Assembly: GCA_030737835.1 (NCBI GenBank)
Contig: CM060849.1
Coordinates: 14,179,216 to 14,243,215 of the forward strand
DNA: 64,000 bases
Direction of reading: 5' to 3'
Source: Acorus gramineus
Lineage: Eukaryota; Streptophyta; Magnoliopsida; Acorales; Acoraceae
Shown: piece after piece, positions 45,951-59,832 of the stretch
Layout of the letters: every line of letters begins with the position of its first letter
Position numbering within the stretch: position 1 is the first letter of the stretch
Notes under the pieces: generated by a model
The model's database searches: none
What the model was told of the DNA's origin: nothing
The model's input: the letters and a program-made list of their open reading frames with translations, nothing else
Program-made: the position numbers and the translations under genes

Positions 45951-48900
45951 AGAGAACGATCCATGTTACCTCCAGTAAATTGTTAGAAATGAAAACATTT
46001 TATATCGGAAACGATAAAAATATTAAGAATCATTTGCAAATAATTATTTTAATTTTTTAGATAGAGTCTTGTAATTAATTTCAAACGGTTTACGTGGGTT
46101 ATTTGAAATTTCTATTAAAAAATAATAATATACTAATAATACTAAGCGTGCATTATATTGAAAGCCCAAACATAAACATATCAAGTAATCTCGTCATGGC
46201 GAAGACTGGACGTCAGGTCAACCCCGGTGACATTACGCTCCTGATTGACCCACGCTAACGACTCCACCACTCAATCTTATCACTAAAGCAGGTAACGGCA
46301 GTTTAATTTTACCGGATATGACGACAATCTCCGCGTAATTATCCCAAATCAATATGTGGGGGTATATAATAAGGTGAAAAGGAAAGCAAAAAAGAAAGGG
46401 AGGGGAGGAGAACAAAAAACGTGACGTTAGATCTTATCCTTTGGTTTCACTCGGTTTGAATAATTGAAAGCGTGAATGGCACGTGTAACACGAGGGAGAT
46501 CAAATGGGGACCAAAGGAAGGAAGTGTGAGAAGTGTCGGCTACCGAGTTGAACCGGTGACGGTTCCTTCTCAAACCATCCAAACAAAAACCGCACCGTCT
46601 AACCACGTGCGGTGGCAGCGTTGGTTGGTTAGTTGAGATGTGGGTCCACTTCTGACACTTTGAAAAAAAAAAAAAAAAAAAACAACAGAGAGAGATTGAA
46701 TTTGAAGGAGAGGTTCAAGTGGTTCATTCATCGGTTGAGAGGAGGGGAGGGGGAGTAGTAACCGTCATTTTTTAACTCCTTTTTTTGAATTTGATGACAC
46801 GTCGTCAAAAATGCCAGCTAGAACCCACTCAAAAATGTCTCTCTGTGTTACGGTTCCCGAAAAAGACAGCATCTCTTCGGGATTCGTTGAAAACGTTAGG
46901 CTGGCAACATTATTATTATTTTTATAATAACAAAAATTTCAGATTAATAAATATATATGAGATGCATCCCCCCGAAAACACCGTGCCTCACGAGGCTACG
47001 CTATTGTGCGCCGCAATAAAAAGGGCCTTGCTTTGCTCTGCTTTTTTTTTTTTTTTTTTTTCATGTTTGCCTGTGAAAATATTTTATTTTGTTAAGATAT
47101 TATGTTACCAGTGGATTAGAATTACCATTTTCAACATTATTTTTTTATTATTATAATACTCAAAATATTTAGATTTTACAAAAACTACTTTTTAAAATGA
47201 CATTTTAAAAGGGTAGTTTAATAATATAGAATTTTTTTTTTATGTATATGCAAAAAAAAAAAAAAAAAAACTGTTTTGATTTTTGTAGTTTTACTATTTC
47301 TTAGCTTATCATTACCTATATTAGTTATTTTTTAGAACGGAATGATTAATTTATTATTTAAAAAAATTGTGAATAATTATATATTAAATCTAATATAGAA
47401 GTTATGATTTTAATTAAAATCTTAAAAAGCACTGAGATTTTCTAGATTATTTTTCTTAAAAATTTATTATGGGATAATAATAATAATAATAATAAATCAT
47501 CGACGAGGGCTTCGCGTGACCTATGGTCGAGAGTTACAATGTAGAATTACAATTCTATTGCGTGGTATTTCCTTGATATGTGACTAGATGAGTCCAAATT
47601 GGATGGGAGCGATCAGTTTCATCACAGTTTTGATGAGAGACATCTCCAATCTAAACCATCTATAAGATAGCCTTTGTCTTTTCACAATCCATCTGCTTCA
47701 TGTCGAGGGGGGGACTGAGGGAGGTGATTTATTTCTTCAGCTTCTGATGACGTGTATTTTATAATGAAAGTTGTTGGAGAAAAATCCAAGAAAAGTTACC
47801 TGAGATAGGTGATGGGTGCAGAGAGTAGCTATGCTAAAGCTTTGGGAAAAATATCTTGCACTCGTTCTATCAAGTTCTAGCGCCATCTTTTGCTGAAAGT
47901 GTTAAACATGTTTTATTGAATCAGACGAGGTCCATCCATGCATAATTTTGGGATGATGAACTTCCGGAGAACTAAAGATTTGATTGGATTTGTAGTGAAG
48001 GAAAATATATGCAGTGATTCCTTTGCAATAAAATTCAAAAGAATTTATTTTTCTATTCAAATGACACCTAAAAAGTCAATGTTTTAACCCCGTCTTAGTT
48101 TGAATATAAAATTAAATTATTTTGAGATTTTAACTATTACAACATAAATATTGATAAAATGATTTTTGTTTAATTGTGTTTTAATTTATTTTTGAAACGT
48201 ATTATTGTTTAAATAAAATGTGAATAAGAATTTATAAAAGATAATAAAATGGTGATAGCTGATTTATAATATATATAGACGCAAGATAAGAAAATCTAGG
48301 TGGGACCCTAGGCCAGCTCATAAAATGGGGCCCTATATATGTATATTGAAATTTTTAAGTAAATGTTTTAATCATGTTAATAATAAAAAATCAAGATTAA
48401 GCAAAAAAATGATAATAATGATTAAAAATAAAATATAACAAAAAAAAAACTCATCGAGTTCTTCTTTAAAAAGGAAAAAAAATCACAAAAATAAGATCAT
48501 TTATTTTATAGAAAATAAACAAATCCCTATAAAATAGAATATACTAAAAATATATTAAATATATAAAGATACGGATGAGATTTTTTAAAAATCACAAAAA
48601 AATACTTTTCATAATGATATCAACAAATATTACATTTTCAAATAAAACTTATAAATTTAAAATAAATAGGAAGACATATTCAAGTTATTTAAAAAAAAAA
48701 TTAATTTTAGAGTGTTGTTACACATAGTTTTTATTCCAGCCTCAATCCCAGTCTCATATGCGTTGATAGAAAATTATCAGAGCGTATACTCACCTTAATA
48801 ATGCATATATGATATTTATTATAGTATATGCTTTACTTATTGTAAAAACATGTACCTTATTAGATGATATATATTATTTTAAAAAAATTCAAAACACTTT

Positions 48901-49371
48901 TAAATTGAATTTAGGGATACAAAATAGATTGGATTTGGAGACCCTCTTGAAGAAGGGGCCCTAGGAGTTCGCCCACCCGGCCTATAGTCAGAGCCGGCCA
49001 TGTATAGATGATGACTCTTGATTTGACATTAAATCTTTTTTTTAATTAAATAATTCAAAATAACTTAATTTCATTTATTGAATGGAATATATATATCATT
49101 TTATATCAATTAAGTATGACATATAAATTTTTAGGGTATGTTTGACAATCAATCTTAGAAGTAGCTTTTAATTTTTGAGGTCACATCAATTCAAATACAT
49201 AATCATTTAAAAGTTAAAAGCTGTTATCAAACATGTAAATTTAAATAAATCATCATTACTAAATTTTATATTTAAATCTGTACCTCAAAATTTGTGATTC
49301 ATAAAACAGTCATCATTATTACACCATCAAATTATTATCATTACATTCTTAAAAAATATGTATAAAACCAT
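45951..49371. repeat. Tandem duplication 2, copy B
   Basis: Second copy of 41905-45750, offset 4,046 bp at the start. The 200 bp between the copies (45751-45950) contain a short repeat of ATGGATAGGTCCCTC and end in an A run. Copy B has the empty site ATATTAAGAATC at 46020-46031 where copy A has a MITE. Confidence 0.95.
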
Positions 49372-49402
49372 AAAAATTAAAAATTGTTCTTCAAAAACTA
49401 CC
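49134..49402. mobile_element. Tourist-like MITE, complete in copy B
   Basis: 269 bp, starts GGGTATGTTTGACAATC and ends TTCAAAAACTACC, flanked by TTA and TAA. The copy A partner starts at 45511 and breaks off at about 45750. An inverted relative is at 54087-54367. Confidence 0.65.
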
Positions 49403-52359
49403 TAAGTTGAAGATTATGCCGACTAATACGATTCTCAAATCATACGGGGCTACCTGTCTACCCCTGGAGCGCGCGAATCCCGAGGAAAGCCACCCCGTGC
49501 CTCGGAAGTCGTGCCATGGAATCAAAAGGAAATATAGTAAAGGTGCTATTTTTCATCATATTATATACTCGAAGTTGCGATGCGTAATCAAAAACAGCCA
49601 AATCTTTACAACTGACTCCCACCGAGCCCTAAACGACAAGAGAGGCCGTTGGTGGATGTACGCGGAAAGGTAAAGCTGACCACTGACGGAAGGTAGTGGT
49701 GGACGCTACCTGATACTCCCCTCCCAACCACTACTTCCTCTCCCCCCCACCCCCCCCTCTCTCTCTCTCTCTTATAATATTATTTTATACAATAATACCC
49801 CATCAGTGTAACAAATACGGAGCAGTCCTTGTCTACCTCGCACCTTCCTCTCCTATTTTATTTATTTATTTAAATAAATAACGTATCCAATGAAAAAAAA
49901 GATCATCTGCACAAACAAGTGATTCATTCAAATCTCCAACCCATGCAAGTTGGTCTCCAACTTCCACACTCTTTCGTTTTCATACGTCATGTACATGGTC
50001 CCTTTCTTTATACTATACTATATATATATATATGTTTGAATTATAAAAAGACATATATGCTACAGGTAATGGTTTGTCGATGGCGCCGCACGGAGGGATA
50101 CGTCATGGGTCCCATTTAAATCTTCTCATCAGTCTCTCCCTTTTTGTGTGAATGTGTCATGCATGTTCTCTTCTGTTCATGGTCATTTTAAACTTGTCAA
50201 ACTCCAAAAGGTAAAAATAATCAAAAGGATATATATATACATGTAATAGTACAACCGAAATAATTAGCTTTGTTTTCAGCATTTGCTTTTTGCTTTGCTT
50301 TTGGTGGGATGTTTGGAGAAGGAGCTTTAGTGCACTATATATATATATATAAACTCAATTAAAGCCTTAAAGTTACATAACAAACAAACCTTGTTTATGA
50401 AATAATTTCAAATGTTGTTCTCTTTTTTGTTTGCTATGTTTTTTTTTATAACCTAAACAACTGCTTTGTGTGGAAATGGGACTAACAAAGCTGGGAACCA
50501 CCGCAATGCTTGATGGAATCTGGGCAACAGCCCTTTCACCAATAATTTCAAAATCTTGATTTGTTTAATTGACTCACATCTGATGTGTTTTTTTTAATTT
50601 AAGGTGGTGTATGCTTGACAGCCAACACGGCGCATTTTATGGTACAATTTTATGCTATTATTTTTCTTTGGAGGGATAAATAATGAATGGGTGGTAGAGT
50701 TCATGATCTGGTGGTTCACGTATTGGACTGCACTTTGGATTCTATGCGTCCTTTCCGTAGCCATCGGTGGGCCCTCCCCCCCACTGCCCACTATTAGATT
50801 TTCATATATCCCTAAGCCCAATGCTTTGGGTTATAATAATTGCATGTTGTCGGGTTTGCTTCCATGTGATCACAGCATTCCATCACTTGCATTATTATAA
50901 ATATAAATATAAAAATATTTAATGTTTCACATTTTTTTTTAAAGTAGTATGCATGCCATGACATGAGACTATCTGAGTATATGTAACCATAATGTCTTAT
51001 TAATGCCGGGTGTGTGAATCTGGATTGGTCATTTTCAATGCCGGATGTAGTTAATTATTTTACTATGATCAGTGGCGTGATCAGTAGTTTTTTCAAGATA
51101 CAAATAATGTCTAATAAACAACATAAACTTTGAACCATGATGATCCATGTAACATACAATTTAATAGCCTAAAATCAAACTCAATAATTAAATCTTATAG
51201 TTAACATCTACTTATTATCCAATGCAACACACATCACACCCTCCTAAATTCCAAATAAAAGTATGCAAATAATAATAAAAAAAGATAAAAGATAAAATTA
51301 AAGAATAAATCTGATTGATGTGCTGATAGGCTGATTGAGAAATTAACATCGAGTTAGAGACCTGATTGATTTTGGGAGAGAGTAGTAGTGAGATTTTGGC
51401 TTTATTTTACAAGAGAATTAATATCATGATAACTTTTAATGGATGAGAATTTTTTTCTCTTAAATTTATAAAGTTGAGTTGTGATGGTTGTTAGGAAGAT
51501 GACTTCTAATCTGGTGGAGAGATTTGGGGAGAATAGTTTTGACAATTAATGCATGGTTGAGATGCATATTTTTTGCTTCGCCCACAAAATATAGGTACCT
51601 CCCGGACCTCCCCTGACTATGATCAAATTTTAGGATCACTTGAGATCCTCAATTCATCATCATATAGATCTTTGGGAACATAGAACTTATGCATATTATA
51701 AAATGGCGTACAATTTTTTATTTGTAATTTAAATTTCCGTTGATATAATTAACTAGACAAAATATACAAAATTGACATGATTAGATTTTTACAAAAGAGT
51801 TTTGGAGAGCAATAGCAGGTGGAGGGAAGGGTGATGCATCCCACACCTGAAACCAATGCACCTAAAGCAGAAGAAGCCAATTAACCAACCATTGACCATG
51901 AAGCATAAACAGTTTGACACATCTAGGGGTTGATTTATAAGTCAACCATGCATGTTAGGGAATATTATGAGTTTCTGGAATATAAAGTTCTAGCTCTATC
52001 CATGCAAAGTCTTTCCTCCAGTTCAGGCCAAAGATGGGAGGGAGGAGGAAGTGATTCCCCAATGGTGGTGCAGTGCGCATTGAATAGATTGGCAGGGCTG
52101 CTTCCTTTCTTGTGGATGTGAGACTTCCAAGAGTGTAGTAGTACGAGACCTTAGGGGATTCAAGTTCTGATACCACGTCGAAATAAGAATTTGTGGGAAT
52201 GAATCAAACCTTTTATTAGGGGTTTAACCCAAATATATAAAACAAAGAGAAATGAGTAAATAACTAAATTATCCTTAAGAAGAACCCTACTATAATTATA
52301 TATACATACATAATATCTCTCATACGTGTAGATATTTTTTTTTTGTGCTTCTTTCCTTC
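49403..52359. other. Intergenic
   Basis: Contains an 88-codon open frame at 49407-49673 and an 82-codon one at 50652-50900, neither recognised, and C- and CT-rich runs at about 49740-49770. No gene supported. Confidence 0.5.
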
Positions 52360-53286
52360 CAGTGGCGAATCCAAATTTTTTTTCTAGTGGGGGCCATCAC
52401 TAATACATGATTAAATTTAAATTTATACTTCATATAATAAAATGTCAATAATACAATAAAAATACTATACATTGCATTCAAGATTGTAATATCACAAAAA
52501 ACTTCATAAGTACATTGATATTTTTAAAAGGTCTATAACAACATGTTATCATCAAAGCATTCCCATGCGAATTTTCATATTTTAAAAATTTATCAAGATG
52601 CATGGTCAGGAAAATCATGCGAATTTTCATATTTTAAAAATTTATCAAGATGCATGGTCAGGAAAATCAAACTAATTTTTTTTAGTTATAGGTGTCTTTA
52701 TATTATAGACTAAATTATGAATCTTGGGGCTTAGAGCCATATATATATTTAAATGTCTCACAAAATTAGGGGATAGGTCAAAACATTAAACAGACACAAA
52801 TGATTAGTATATAAAAAATTGATAACTGTTAAAGATGCCATTTAATAGTAAAAGAAAAAAATTATGTCAAAGTAAAAAATTTAAAACCAAATAAGTGTTC
52901 TAATGATTATGGTTGCTAAATATTGGTAGATTAAATAAGAGAAATCACAATTTTCTTCAAGTCAAGATGTTGACCTAGAAAAATAAAGAGAGAGATTGAA
53001 TAAAAAAATAATAAAAAATTCAAAAACACACCACAAGAACACTTATTTGGTATAAAGTAACAAACCTTAAAAATATTGAAATGTTGAGCTCTTGTAACAT
53101 TTTCTCCAAATATGAAAGCACAGTTGAATTTTTTTTTTTTACTTTGTGTCTCGTTTGTGGAGCCCCTTTTAACCCTTTGTGAAAGCACCTATTTAACTTC
53201 TATGATTTTTTTAATCGCTAGTTAGAAGGAACCTATCATTATTCCCCAAATTACAGTGGGTGGCATCGTCCCCAGGTCCGCCCCTG
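52360..53286. mobile_element. Non-autonomous hAT element, 927 bp
   Basis: Ends CAGTGGCGAATCCAAA and (inverse) CAGGGGCGGACCTGGG, with an exact 8-bp target duplication TTTCCTTC at 52352-52359 and 53287-53294. The interior is AT-rich without transposase. A perfect 52-bp tandem duplication lies inside (52565-52616 and 52617-52668). Confidence 0.92.
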
Positions 53287-53454
53287 TTTCCTTCATGAGT
53301 TCATGTCGAACCTAATTTGACACCGTTGTTGGACATTCTAACTATGATATCATTGTCGACTCGTGTTATCAATGAATCTCATTCATCAAATGTCATTCTC
53401 CTGTGTTAAAATTTAGAGTTTTGATACCATTGTTGGATTTCCTGATACTCTGAT

Positions 53455-53960
53455 ATCACTTGTTGGAAACATATTTGCGGAAGCCATCAACAAACTAAAA
53501 ATAAAACAAAATACCATCACCAAGTGAGAGGAAAATAGATTTTACGTGGTTTGATCTAAGCCTACATCCAGGGGTCAGAGAGCATTCATTATAAATAAAA
53601 TTGTGATACACAACTGACAAGAGACTTACAAAACTGTCTCATGGAATTTCCTTCTCCTAGCTAGCATTCTCTACTGCTCCTAAGATCTCTATATTATTGC
53701 TATGCATTGCCACGACATGGAATTCCCTATTTATGGGGGTATTTATAGACATAAATTTTAACTTCATCACCAAGTAGTTTCCTAACAAAGAAAGTTTGTT
53801 ACAATATTTTAGGAGATTTATTTTAATTATTAATTAAGATCAAATCTCAAATAATTTTGTCAGTTAAATGTTATCCTAATATAATTTCACTATGGATTCA
53901 TGGTAGTTCGATATGGGTACACCTGAATACATGACATAAGCCCAAAATTATTTAATCATC
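53455..53960. repeat. Possible LTR-type fossil fragment
   Basis: TGTTGGAAAC near the start and TTTTACGTGGTTTGATCTAA further in resemble stretches of plant Copia-type LTRs. Only a fragment, with no internal region recognised; family uncertain. Confidence 0.3.
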
Positions 53961-54086
53961 TCCGGGTCTAAAAATGCTCCGTTGCATTGAAGTTGAGGGA
54001 TTCAAGACGTATTGAATCTCCTTTAGTTTTAATGTCCGGTGAAGTTCTTCAAGTGTCCAACACTTGTAATTTTTTTTATAGTTTTA

Positions 54087-54367
54087 GGTAGCGCTTGGAA
54101 ACATAGTTTGAAAAACAGTTTTTAGTTTTTGCAGCTTTATCCACACCTTTTGAGGGTGTAATGATGATGATTTGAGGGTATAATGATGATGGTTGCTTTA
54201 TAAAACACAGATTTCAAGGTATAGTTTAGAGATAAAATCTAGTAATGATGATGTATTTAAGTTGACCTGTTTAATAACAGCTTTTAACTTTTAAATGATG
54301 ATGTATTTGAATTGATGTGACCATAAAAGCTAAAACCTGCTTTTGAAAAATGTTGCCAAACATGTCC
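54087..54367. mobile_element. Tourist-like MITE, 281 bp
   Basis: Ends GGTAGCGCTTGGAAACA and (inverse) GGACATGTTTGGCAACA, with TTA on both sides (54084-54086 and 54368-54370). The interior aligns, inverted, with 49134-49402 (shared GGTCACATCAATTCAAATAC). Confidence 0.75.
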
Positions 54368-54994
54368 TTATATACTGATTTGCGTAACTTGTTTTAAAAA
54401 AAATTTCTATTTAGAGGATGTGTTTGGCTGTGCAATGGAAATTTTCACGTTCGGGAAAGCAGGCGACGGTAGAAAAACATTGTTTTTTAGGAGTTTCAAA
54501 TGCTAATTTTTTTTGCATTTAAATGCTGGTTTTAATGTTGAAACACAGACGCTGCTTTTCTATTTGGATTTGTGGTAGTGTTACGTGGAGTTTTCCATAA
54601 TAGAATCGGCCCCACAGCAAATTTAAATGGGACCTTAATCTTATTGATATATAACTTTTTCGATCATACCGTGTTATCTTTTTTCAGTTTGAAATTTTAT
54701 CATACTGTATCCAAGTGACCTCCCTGTTATCAAAATTCAAACATGCAAAGCTATTAACTTTTGAAAAATGGTATACAATTACTATCCCGAGTATTTTAAT
54801 GATAATCAAAGTTTATAAGAGTTTGAAGAAGTTCTTAAAGGAGAGAGGAGGGAAAATAGAGACAAAAGGAAAAATATGTCCAAGACACGAATGCAAGAGG
54901 CGAAAGCATCAATAGAAGAGTTTGAGCAAAGCTATTAACTTGAATGAGTCCCGATGCGAATTAGTTGATGCAAGTGGACAAACACAAACGCTTA

Positions 54995-55340
54995 GGTCTA
55001 GTTTGATAGCCCCGTTTGATTGCGCGTTTGGACGCGTTTTTATTTTTTGAAAAGCTGAAAAACTAAAATCGTGCAGTCAAATGGGACAGTTTTTTGCAGA
55101 ATCGGATTCCTTTTAATTTTTTCCTCGAAATCTGTGTTTTAAAAAGTTTAAAAACAATGCTTTTTGGTCGGAATCAATTTTTTTAATTGAAAAACAACTT
55201 TCTCTGCCAAACATTAAACTCCTTTCAAATATTGATTCCTGAATTAAAAATAAAAATAAAAAAAGTCAAGGTCTAAAATCATCTTAAAAAACAGCTTTAT
55301 TCTAAAAGCCACTTTTCAATCTGTGTTTCCAAACGGACCC
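54995..55340. mobile_element. Tourist-like MITE, same family as 41981-42323
   Basis: 346 bp, ends GGTCTAGTTTGATAGCC and (inverse) GGGTCCGTTTGGAAACACAG, with exact TTA on both sides (54992-54994 and 55341-55343). Aligns over its whole length, inverted, with the element at 41981-42323. Confidence 0.8.
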
Positions 55341-57000
55341 TTAGACATAAATTTTTAGGATAAATTAATCTAATTTATGAGAATAAAAAAATCATTATTT
55401 TTATCCAAATTTGTATGTGATAATGTTTTTTATTATCCTCATTTTTTATTTTCTTATCCTCAATCTTGAATTTAGATCAAATATGGAATAACTTCAAATT
55501 TTCTTAAAAAATATCAAATCTATCATTCCTATTAATGGAGCATTAATATTGTTTAGTTGAGCACATTATTTCTTTTTTTGGTTTTCATTTATTTTCTTGA
55601 AAAAGGTAGTAATAAATGTTATCCCAATTTTACAAAATTAGGATAAAAAATTGGGACAAAGTCTGTTCCACCTTTTACCCAGAACAAACTATCCCCATTT
55701 TTTATCTCAAAATGTGGATAATTATCCATACTTTATCCCCATTTTTTTATGTCATATGGAATAACAAGTGATTTAATTCAATTTTTTCCTTATCTTAATT
55801 TCTTATCTCCATGTCAAACTAAGTCTTATAGTTATGATAATTCTTTTTGTTGTTGTGTCACTGAAAGCAAGTAAACAAACAAACACACACATAAAGGAAT
55901 ATAGAAAAGGCAATAGGGGGGACCCCAACTTCACATTGAGACGCACACAGACAGCAACAATTTGTTATGAAAAGCAGCAGTTATAGTGGCCCTTTTTTGA
56001 CCTCTCATTCGTCACGTTTTTGAAGGATGGTGTAGACATTTTGAAACCGTCCCTATATATATATATATTATTTTGTCTTTGTAAAATATTCTACTCCACG
56101 AGGCAGGAATTCCAAGCATCATGTTTTTCTTGTTTTATCCATGTAGTATGTTATCAACCATGTAATCAAGTAATAATAGAAGAGACCGACTTTGGATTAT
56201 AATATTATATAATTAGCTCTGTTTTTGTTTATTTCTTTAATGGACTTGTAGCTGGCAAACTCTTTTCTTAAAGAGAGAAGAGAGGGACACGCTTCTGATT
56301 TGACATCCACCTACCCAAAAACTATTAATTCTTTTGATTAGGTTGATTATATCATGCAGTCTATCAAATAGGTGCTATGATATGTTAGATAATGCATTGG
56401 AAAAAAAAACTTATAACAGAAATTCATGTTGGGTCTTAACCAATATAATACCTTCTCTTTAATTACTAGTAATTCTGTACTTTTTTTTTTAAGGAAAACT
56501 CTGTACATTTCTATTTCACTAGACGTATCAAAATAGACAATAGCAAAAAGTTGGAAGAGTAGAAAAAATACAAAAATGAATCAATAATTCCACACTTTTG
56601 ATAGACAATAAAAATTCATGTTGGGTGGAGGGACTTGTGTTGTTAGTTTACAGGTTGAAGAGGCCAAACTCAATAAGTTTGGCATATACATTATGACATT
56701 CATTTGCTGGATTTCTCTGTTATTTGATTAAGTCAACATTGTATTATTTGGGGAAAAGCTGAGGAGGATTGATCATTGGATCGGAAGAGGATAGTCCGGA
56801 TGATTCTTATTATGTTTAAATATATAACTTAGGAAAATATTATCTATAGTTTTATTTCCAGCCCCACTCTAATCCACTCATGTTTTGATTTTTTATAAAA
56901 TAATATATTTAATGATGCGCATGTTTTTGTTTTTATAAAAAAATGAAACATAAACTAATAAATTGTATAATGAAAAATTTTCTAATGAGATAAGTGTTAC
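55341..57000. other. Intergenic, AT-rich
   Basis: Nothing recognised apart from short simple repeats (TA at about 56055-56068). Confidence 0.5.
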
Positions 57001-57587
57001 AGGATTAGATGAAAATAGAGTGAAATTACAAAAAATTCAGCACAATAAAATACTAAAACAATAGAGAGAATGAAAAGGAGGGAGAGATGAATGGATCGAC
57101 AAAGCCCGCTGCGACAATTAAAGCGTTATTCGGCTCCTCCCGGTGCAGAAGTCATGAACCGAACCGCTCCTAGGATCCAGCAAGCCCACACAGAGTGCAC
57201 GCTTAGGCAGAATCAGAAACTGGCTTAGAACTCTATCACCACAAAAGCACTCGGGCTACTAGAATAATAGGACGTCAGGGCTATCTCTCACAACTCTCAC
57301 AAGATACTCTTTCTTTTTGAGTGAATACACACTTTGTGTCTTTGATATCTGAAATGGCATACATGGGTCCCTTTATATAGGCCTCTAGATTACCCAAGAG
57401 TCACCTCCAAATTCAAAACACCCAATTAATTAGGAACAAAGGACTTTCAATTATGGCCAATTCATGTATCCAACCTAGGTGCCTCATTGGAATGAGAACC
57501 TTGCATATTCAATACTTCATTCCACCCTAGGTTCATCATATAAATTCTACATACATGAATTCTACATATTTAATGCATTAAATATGG

Positions 57588-57705
57588 TTCATCTCGGGTC
57601 GCCCTCTTGGTTCACCTCGTGTTACTCCCTCAATTCACCTCGGGTCGCCCTCTTGGTTCACCTCGTGTTGCCCCCTCAATTCACATCGGGTCGCCCTCTT
57701 GGTTG
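57588..57705. repeat. Tandem repeat of about 51 bp, 2.5 units
   Basis: Units built of TTCACCTCGGGTCGCCCTCT and TTCACCTCGTGTTGCCCCCT are repeated, so two related half-units alternate. They lie in an otherwise unrecognised stretch; 57010-57420 upstream is LTR-like in style but has no clear ends. Confidence 0.75.
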
Positions 57706-59064
57706 TTGTGCAATGTACCTACTCCATTAGCCAACACACATGAATCATGCCAAGTCCATATCCACATGCCATGTAATACACATCCATATATATAGCCCTT
57801 GTCCATATTATATCCAAGCCCTATACTTAGCTAATTGGTGATTATTTGAAAGCACGTGAGAGATCAAGTTTAGTATGTTTAATATATTTTTCATATTAAA
57901 CATAAAATTTTAAAACTTTAATTTTTAAAAAACATTTAAAAAAACTAACAATAAGTGAGCGTTATTGAGGCATATGAGACTGAAAAAGAGATTTTGTGTC
58001 ACAGCACCCCTAACTTCAACACAAGCAAAACTAAGATAATACTTTAATAACCCACATTTTAAACAAGAATAGACATGTCATCCTTCATCAATGAAAGGGA
58101 TAGTTCCTCTTGAGTTTTGTTTGTCAGTTACATCCATTTCACCTGTAATTGTTTCCCCTTCTTACACGGAATATATAGATGTTCGAGAAGAGCAGTTAAC
58201 AATCACCCGTTATTAAGTTCATCATTATTAGATTTTTTGGTTGTTTAGGTCTATTCTGAGTTAGTTGGATGCCTTACTAATGATGACAGCATAATGATTT
58301 ATTATTATTATTTTTATTATTTTTACTTGGAAGACTCATTTGTGGCAAGAGGGCATGGTAAACAGTGGATTTTCTAAACAAGAATCCAACATATTGCTTC
58401 TCTTTAGATTTTTCATTTGTTTTACTTTTTTATTTCAAAAATCACCAAAATGAAATTGATTCAAAGATGATAAGGAGATGCACCAGATCAGAGGATGTCA
58501 AAACTCATGGGGATCCAACAGGTTTTTTGCATTTGTTAGAAGCGGATGACCTGCTTCTTGTAACTACTACCCCTTCAGTATCATGAGCTTAAGGTGTAGG
58601 CTTTCGGCCCCCAAAAAGTCAATTTAAATGAAGAGAAGGAAAACGATGCATCCAATCCATTTTACAATCTAAAATATAAAATACAGTGTACCAATATTTT
58701 CATTTTTTTTAAAATCATGTATTATAAATGAAATATATACTTTAATAAATTAAGTGTTTCCATATATAGAAAGAGATATATAACTCATTACAGTGAGTGG
58801 AGGGAACTAACGGAGTATATGAGACTGTATTTGGTACTATAAAAATAACTGAGTATAAGAACTCTTAAAAAAAAGAGTGCTGATAAACTCAGCCTGTTTT
58901 GCAACCACGGTTGTAGTCCCATTTACTGTGCTATCGTAGTGTATGACGTAATTTTTTTCCAAAACAGAAAAAATATATTATTGTATCTCAATATATATAT
59001 ACTTCATTTCGTATAACAGCATATACTTCATTAGGAGAATGTATTTAAAAACAAAAAAACAGTG

Positions 59065-59540
59065 TGGACTACAGTTAGAGCTGCACAAAGTGCTGCACAT
59101 ATCATCGCTAGGTGATCCAGTTAATATTCATGATCACACTTTTCTAGTAATTCATTTTAAGGTCAGACAACAATTCAAAGCATTTGCAGACAAAACGAAC
59201 TCCCCTAATTATGGATGCCTCCGCTTCACAAAGAACCACAGTGTCGTTCGCGTACTGGACATGAGAAATGGATGGGCCTCAAGGAGACACTTTGAGCCCG
59301 CTAATCCAACCATCCTCCTCAACCATTTTTATCATCCTGCTGAAAAAGCATTAGCCACCACAATGAACAGAAGAAGTGATAACGGATCCCCTTTGCAGAC
59401 TCCTTGTTAAAATGGAAGAAAACCACATGATTTTCCATTCACAAATACTGATGCTTTGACCATCAAAATGCATTCCTGGATCATCCCGATCCACCCCGGT
59501 TTGAAGTTGGGGCATTTTCAATAGACATATGGACATTATC
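59065..59540 (-). mobile_element. LINE (L1-type) reverse transcriptase fragment
   Basis: On the minus strand the reading is GVCKGDPLSLLLFIVVANAF (around 59405-59350), then, after a frame change, a GLAGSKCLLEAH-like stretch and a stretch ending CFELLSDLKMN-like. This is the order of the L1 reverse transcriptase core around the catalytic box. Truncated at both ends, with stops and frameshifts. Confidence 0.6.
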
Positions 59541-59832
59541 AAATAGCATTCTTATTATGCTAATAATTATTACTATTCATCCCGCTCTTCTAACAATTCT
59601 ATACCCGCAATAGTTGTTTTGGATTTTAAATCAATTAGATCATTCTCTGGTTACATTTGAAATTCTCCATTTTTAATGGTATAAATACAAATATAAATTT
59701 TTAATAATATCAAATAAATAATGCATGTCATGAGAGCAAATATATAAAATGATAAGATAAAGGTACTTTTGATCTTTCATACTTTTTATGTTGGAGATGG
59801 GGATATTTCTTTCCAATATGATAGATTTGTAA

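Noticed and set aside
49407-49673. 88-codon plus-strand frame after the tandem duplication
   Set aside because: No family recognised, no splice or promoter context; may be chance.
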